NCBI GenBank assembly: GCA_036567205.1
Contig: DATCVA010000282.1
Location: forward strand, 1-7,924
Direction of reading: 5' to 3'
Source of the DNA: DATCVA01 sp036567205
Lineage (GTDB): Bacteria; Pseudomonadota; Gammaproteobacteria; Burkholderiales; Burkholderiaceae_B
Length of the DNA: 7,924 nucleotides
Under the pieces are notes generated by a model. It ran no database searches. It was not told the DNA's origin and saw only the letters and a list, made by a program, of their open reading frames with translations. Both the position numbers and the translations under genes were made by a program. Positions within the stretch are counted from its first letter, which is position 1, and each line of letters starts with the position of its first letter. Positions 6,728-7,924 of this stretch are shown here, in pieces.

Positions 6728-7558
6728 ATGGCTGTTGATCACTACGAGAACTTTCCCGTTGCGTCCATCCTGTTGCCGCGCCGCTTGCGCGACCCGGTCA
6801 AGCATATCTATTATTTTGCCCGCAGCGCCGATGACATCGCCGACGAGGGAGACGCAACACCAGAGCAGCGCCTGGCGCAACTGGCCAGCTACAAAGAGGC
6901 GCTGCAACAAATCCAGTCCGGCGTCTTGACGCTGCCGGCAAGCGACCCGTTACGTGCGGTTTTTGAGCCGCTTGAACTTACTATCAAACGTTTTTCGCTT
7001 CCCCTTACCCCCTTTTTCGATTTGCTTTCGGCGTTCGAACAAGATGTGACGACTTTTCGCTACCATAACGATACTGCGCTGTTTGACTACTGCGCGCGCT
7101 CGGCCAATCCGGTGGGCTTGCTTATGCTGCATCTTTATAACGCAGCCAACCCGAAAAACATACAAGACTCCAATTGCATTTGCACCGGCTTGCAACTGAC
7201 CAACTTTTGGCAGGATATCGCTATTGACTGGGAAAAATCCCGGGTGTACTTGCCGCAAGAGAAACTGGAACGCTTCGGCGTAAGCGAAGCCGGCATAGCG
7301 CGCAAGACCGTCGACGGCGCATGGCGCGCTTTAATGCAAGAGCAAACACAACAAGCACGTGAGCTGCTGCTATCGGGCCTGCCCCTGGCACAACGGCTGC
7401 CGGGCCGCATCGGTTTCGAATTGCGCCTTATCGTTCAAGGCGGCTTACGTATCCTCGAACGCCTGGACCAACTACACTACGACATATTTCATAACCGCCC
7501 AACGCTACACAAACGCGATTGGATTTTGCTTTTATGGCGCACCCTACGCCAGGAATGA
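6728..7558 (+). CDS. hpnC: Squalene biosynthesis protein HpnC (hydroxysqualene synthase)
   Basis: This 276-residue protein belongs to the trans-isoprenyl diphosphate synthase, head-to-head (squalene/phytoene synthase) superfamily. The first aspartate-rich motif is SADDIADE (33-40; D35, D36, D39). The second is QLTNFWQDIAIDW (156-168; Q162, D163, D167). The block YCARSANPVG (121-130) and the N-terminal VDHYENFPVAS (3-13) are typical of HpnC rather than HpnD. In the bacterial HpnCDE route, HpnC converts presqualene diphosphate to hydroxysqualene at the membrane face. I chose the ATG at 6728 because the family starts close to VDHYENFP. A TTG at 6713 would add five residues, and an in-frame TAA at 6701-6703 bars anything longer. 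No strong Shine-Dalgarno precedes either start. hpnD follows 37 bases downstream on the same strand, consistent with an hpnCD(E) operon. All metal-binding aspartates are present. Confidence 0.95.
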   Translation: MAVDHYENFPVASILLPRRLRDPVKHIYYFARSADDIADEGDATPEQRLAQLASYKEALQQIQSGVLTLPASDPLRAVFEPLELTIKRFSLPLTPFFDLLSAFEQDVTTFRYHNDTALFDYCARSANPVGLLMLHLYNAANPKNIQDSNCICTGLQLTNFWQDIAIDWEKSRVYLPQEKLERFGVSEAGIARKTVDGAWRALMQEQTQQARELLLSGLPLAQRLPGRIGFELRLIVQGGLRILERLDQLHYDIFHNRPTLHKRDWILLLWRTLRQE

Positions 7559-7595
7559 ACACCCCTGGCGCTGCCAACCCAAAACCCGACGACGC

Positions 7596-7924
7596 ATGAG
7601 CCCCGACGAATACTGCCAAGACAAGGCCGCCCAAAGCGGCTCCAGCTTTTATTATTCTTTTTTATTTCTGCCGCCCGAACGCCGCAAGGCAATCACGGCT
7701 TTGTACGCCTTTTGCCGTGAGGTCGACGATGTTGTCGACGAAGTCCACGACCCGTCCGTCGCGCGGACCAAGCTGGCCTGGTGGCACAAGCAAATCTCCC
7801 AGATGTTTGCCGGCCAGCCCGACCATCCTGTTACCAAGGCCCTTGCGCCACATATTCAATCGTGCGATCTGTCCGAAACCCGGCTGCACGCGATTATTGA
7901 AGGCATGGAAATGGATCTGGACCA
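7596..7924 (+). CDS. hpnD: Presqualene diphosphate synthase HpnD (5' part; cut by the window edge)
   Basis: The frame opens with ATG at 7596 and runs without a stop to the right edge, giving 109 complete codons. The segment SGSSFYYSFLFLPPERR (14-30), then ITALYAFCREVDDVVDE (33-49) with the metal-binding aspartates D44, D45 and D48, marks the N-terminal part of a squalene/phytoene synthase-type enzyme. EGMEMDLD at 102-109 is the next conserved block. HpnD condenses two farnesyl diphosphates head-to-head to presqualene diphosphate, the substrate of the neighbouring HpnC. Family members are about 280 residues, so somewhat over half is missing, including the second aspartate motif. No clear Shine-Dalgarno sequence precedes the ATG; it may rely on coupling to hpnC or on an unstructured leader. 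The alternative of a phytoene synthase is less likely given hpnC next door. Confidence 0.93.
   Translation, partial: MSPDEYCQDKAAQSGSSFYYSFLFLPPERRKAITALYAFCREVDDVVDEVHDPSVARTKLAWWHKQISQMFAGQPDHPVTKALAPHIQSCDLSETRLHAIIEGMEMDLD

Noticed and set aside
6605..6910. Minus-strand frame covering the alr-hpnC gap and the hpnC 5' end
   Set aside because: It overlaps the conserved N-terminus of HpnC including its first aspartate motif, and its translation is not recognisable.
1..7924. CRISPR array, tRNA/rRNA genes, insertion sequences, phage or toxin-antitoxin genes
   Set aside because: I saw no regularly spaced direct repeats, no tRNA-like cloverleaf, no transposase or integrase protein and no small gene pair; nearly all of the sequence is accounted for by seven ordinary genes.

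Overview
The window looks like a chromosomal housekeeping and accessory segment of a betaproteobacterium. It has moderately high GC, densely packed genes with short gaps, and proteins typical of Burkholderiales. An Alcaligenaceae-type genome is my best guess, from protein style and gene company only. There is no sign of a phage, plasmid, insertion sequence, CRISPR array or RNA gene.

Layout, left to right. Positions 1-2359 (minus) hold a large FtsX-like ABC permease of the YbbP type, cut by the left edge. Next come a TauE/SafE-family membrane transporter (2364-3140, minus) and the DNA repair ATPase RadA (3155-4507, minus). These three are spaced by 4 and 14 bases, point the same way and probably form one transcript, radA - tauE-like - ybbP-like. 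A 146-base gap (4508-4653) separates radA from an SDR oxidoreductase (4654-5370, minus). It holds a striking 101-base inverted-repeat element. A 97-base, very AT-rich gap follows, then alanine racemase alr (5468-6595, minus).

A divergent 132-base intergenic region separates alr from hpnC (6728-7558, plus). The start of hpnD follows (7596 to the right edge, plus).

Functionally the window mixes cell-envelope tasks with repair of recombination intermediates (RadA). The envelope tasks are D-alanine supply for peptidoglycan (Alr), squalene synthesis for hopanoid-type lipids (HpnC and HpnD; HpnE is expected just beyond the right edge), and two membrane transport proteins. I see no convincing evidence of a previously undescribed multi-gene system. 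The least explained items are the inverted-repeat element upstream of radA, the unassigned SDR between alr and radA, and the permease without an adjacent ATPase.
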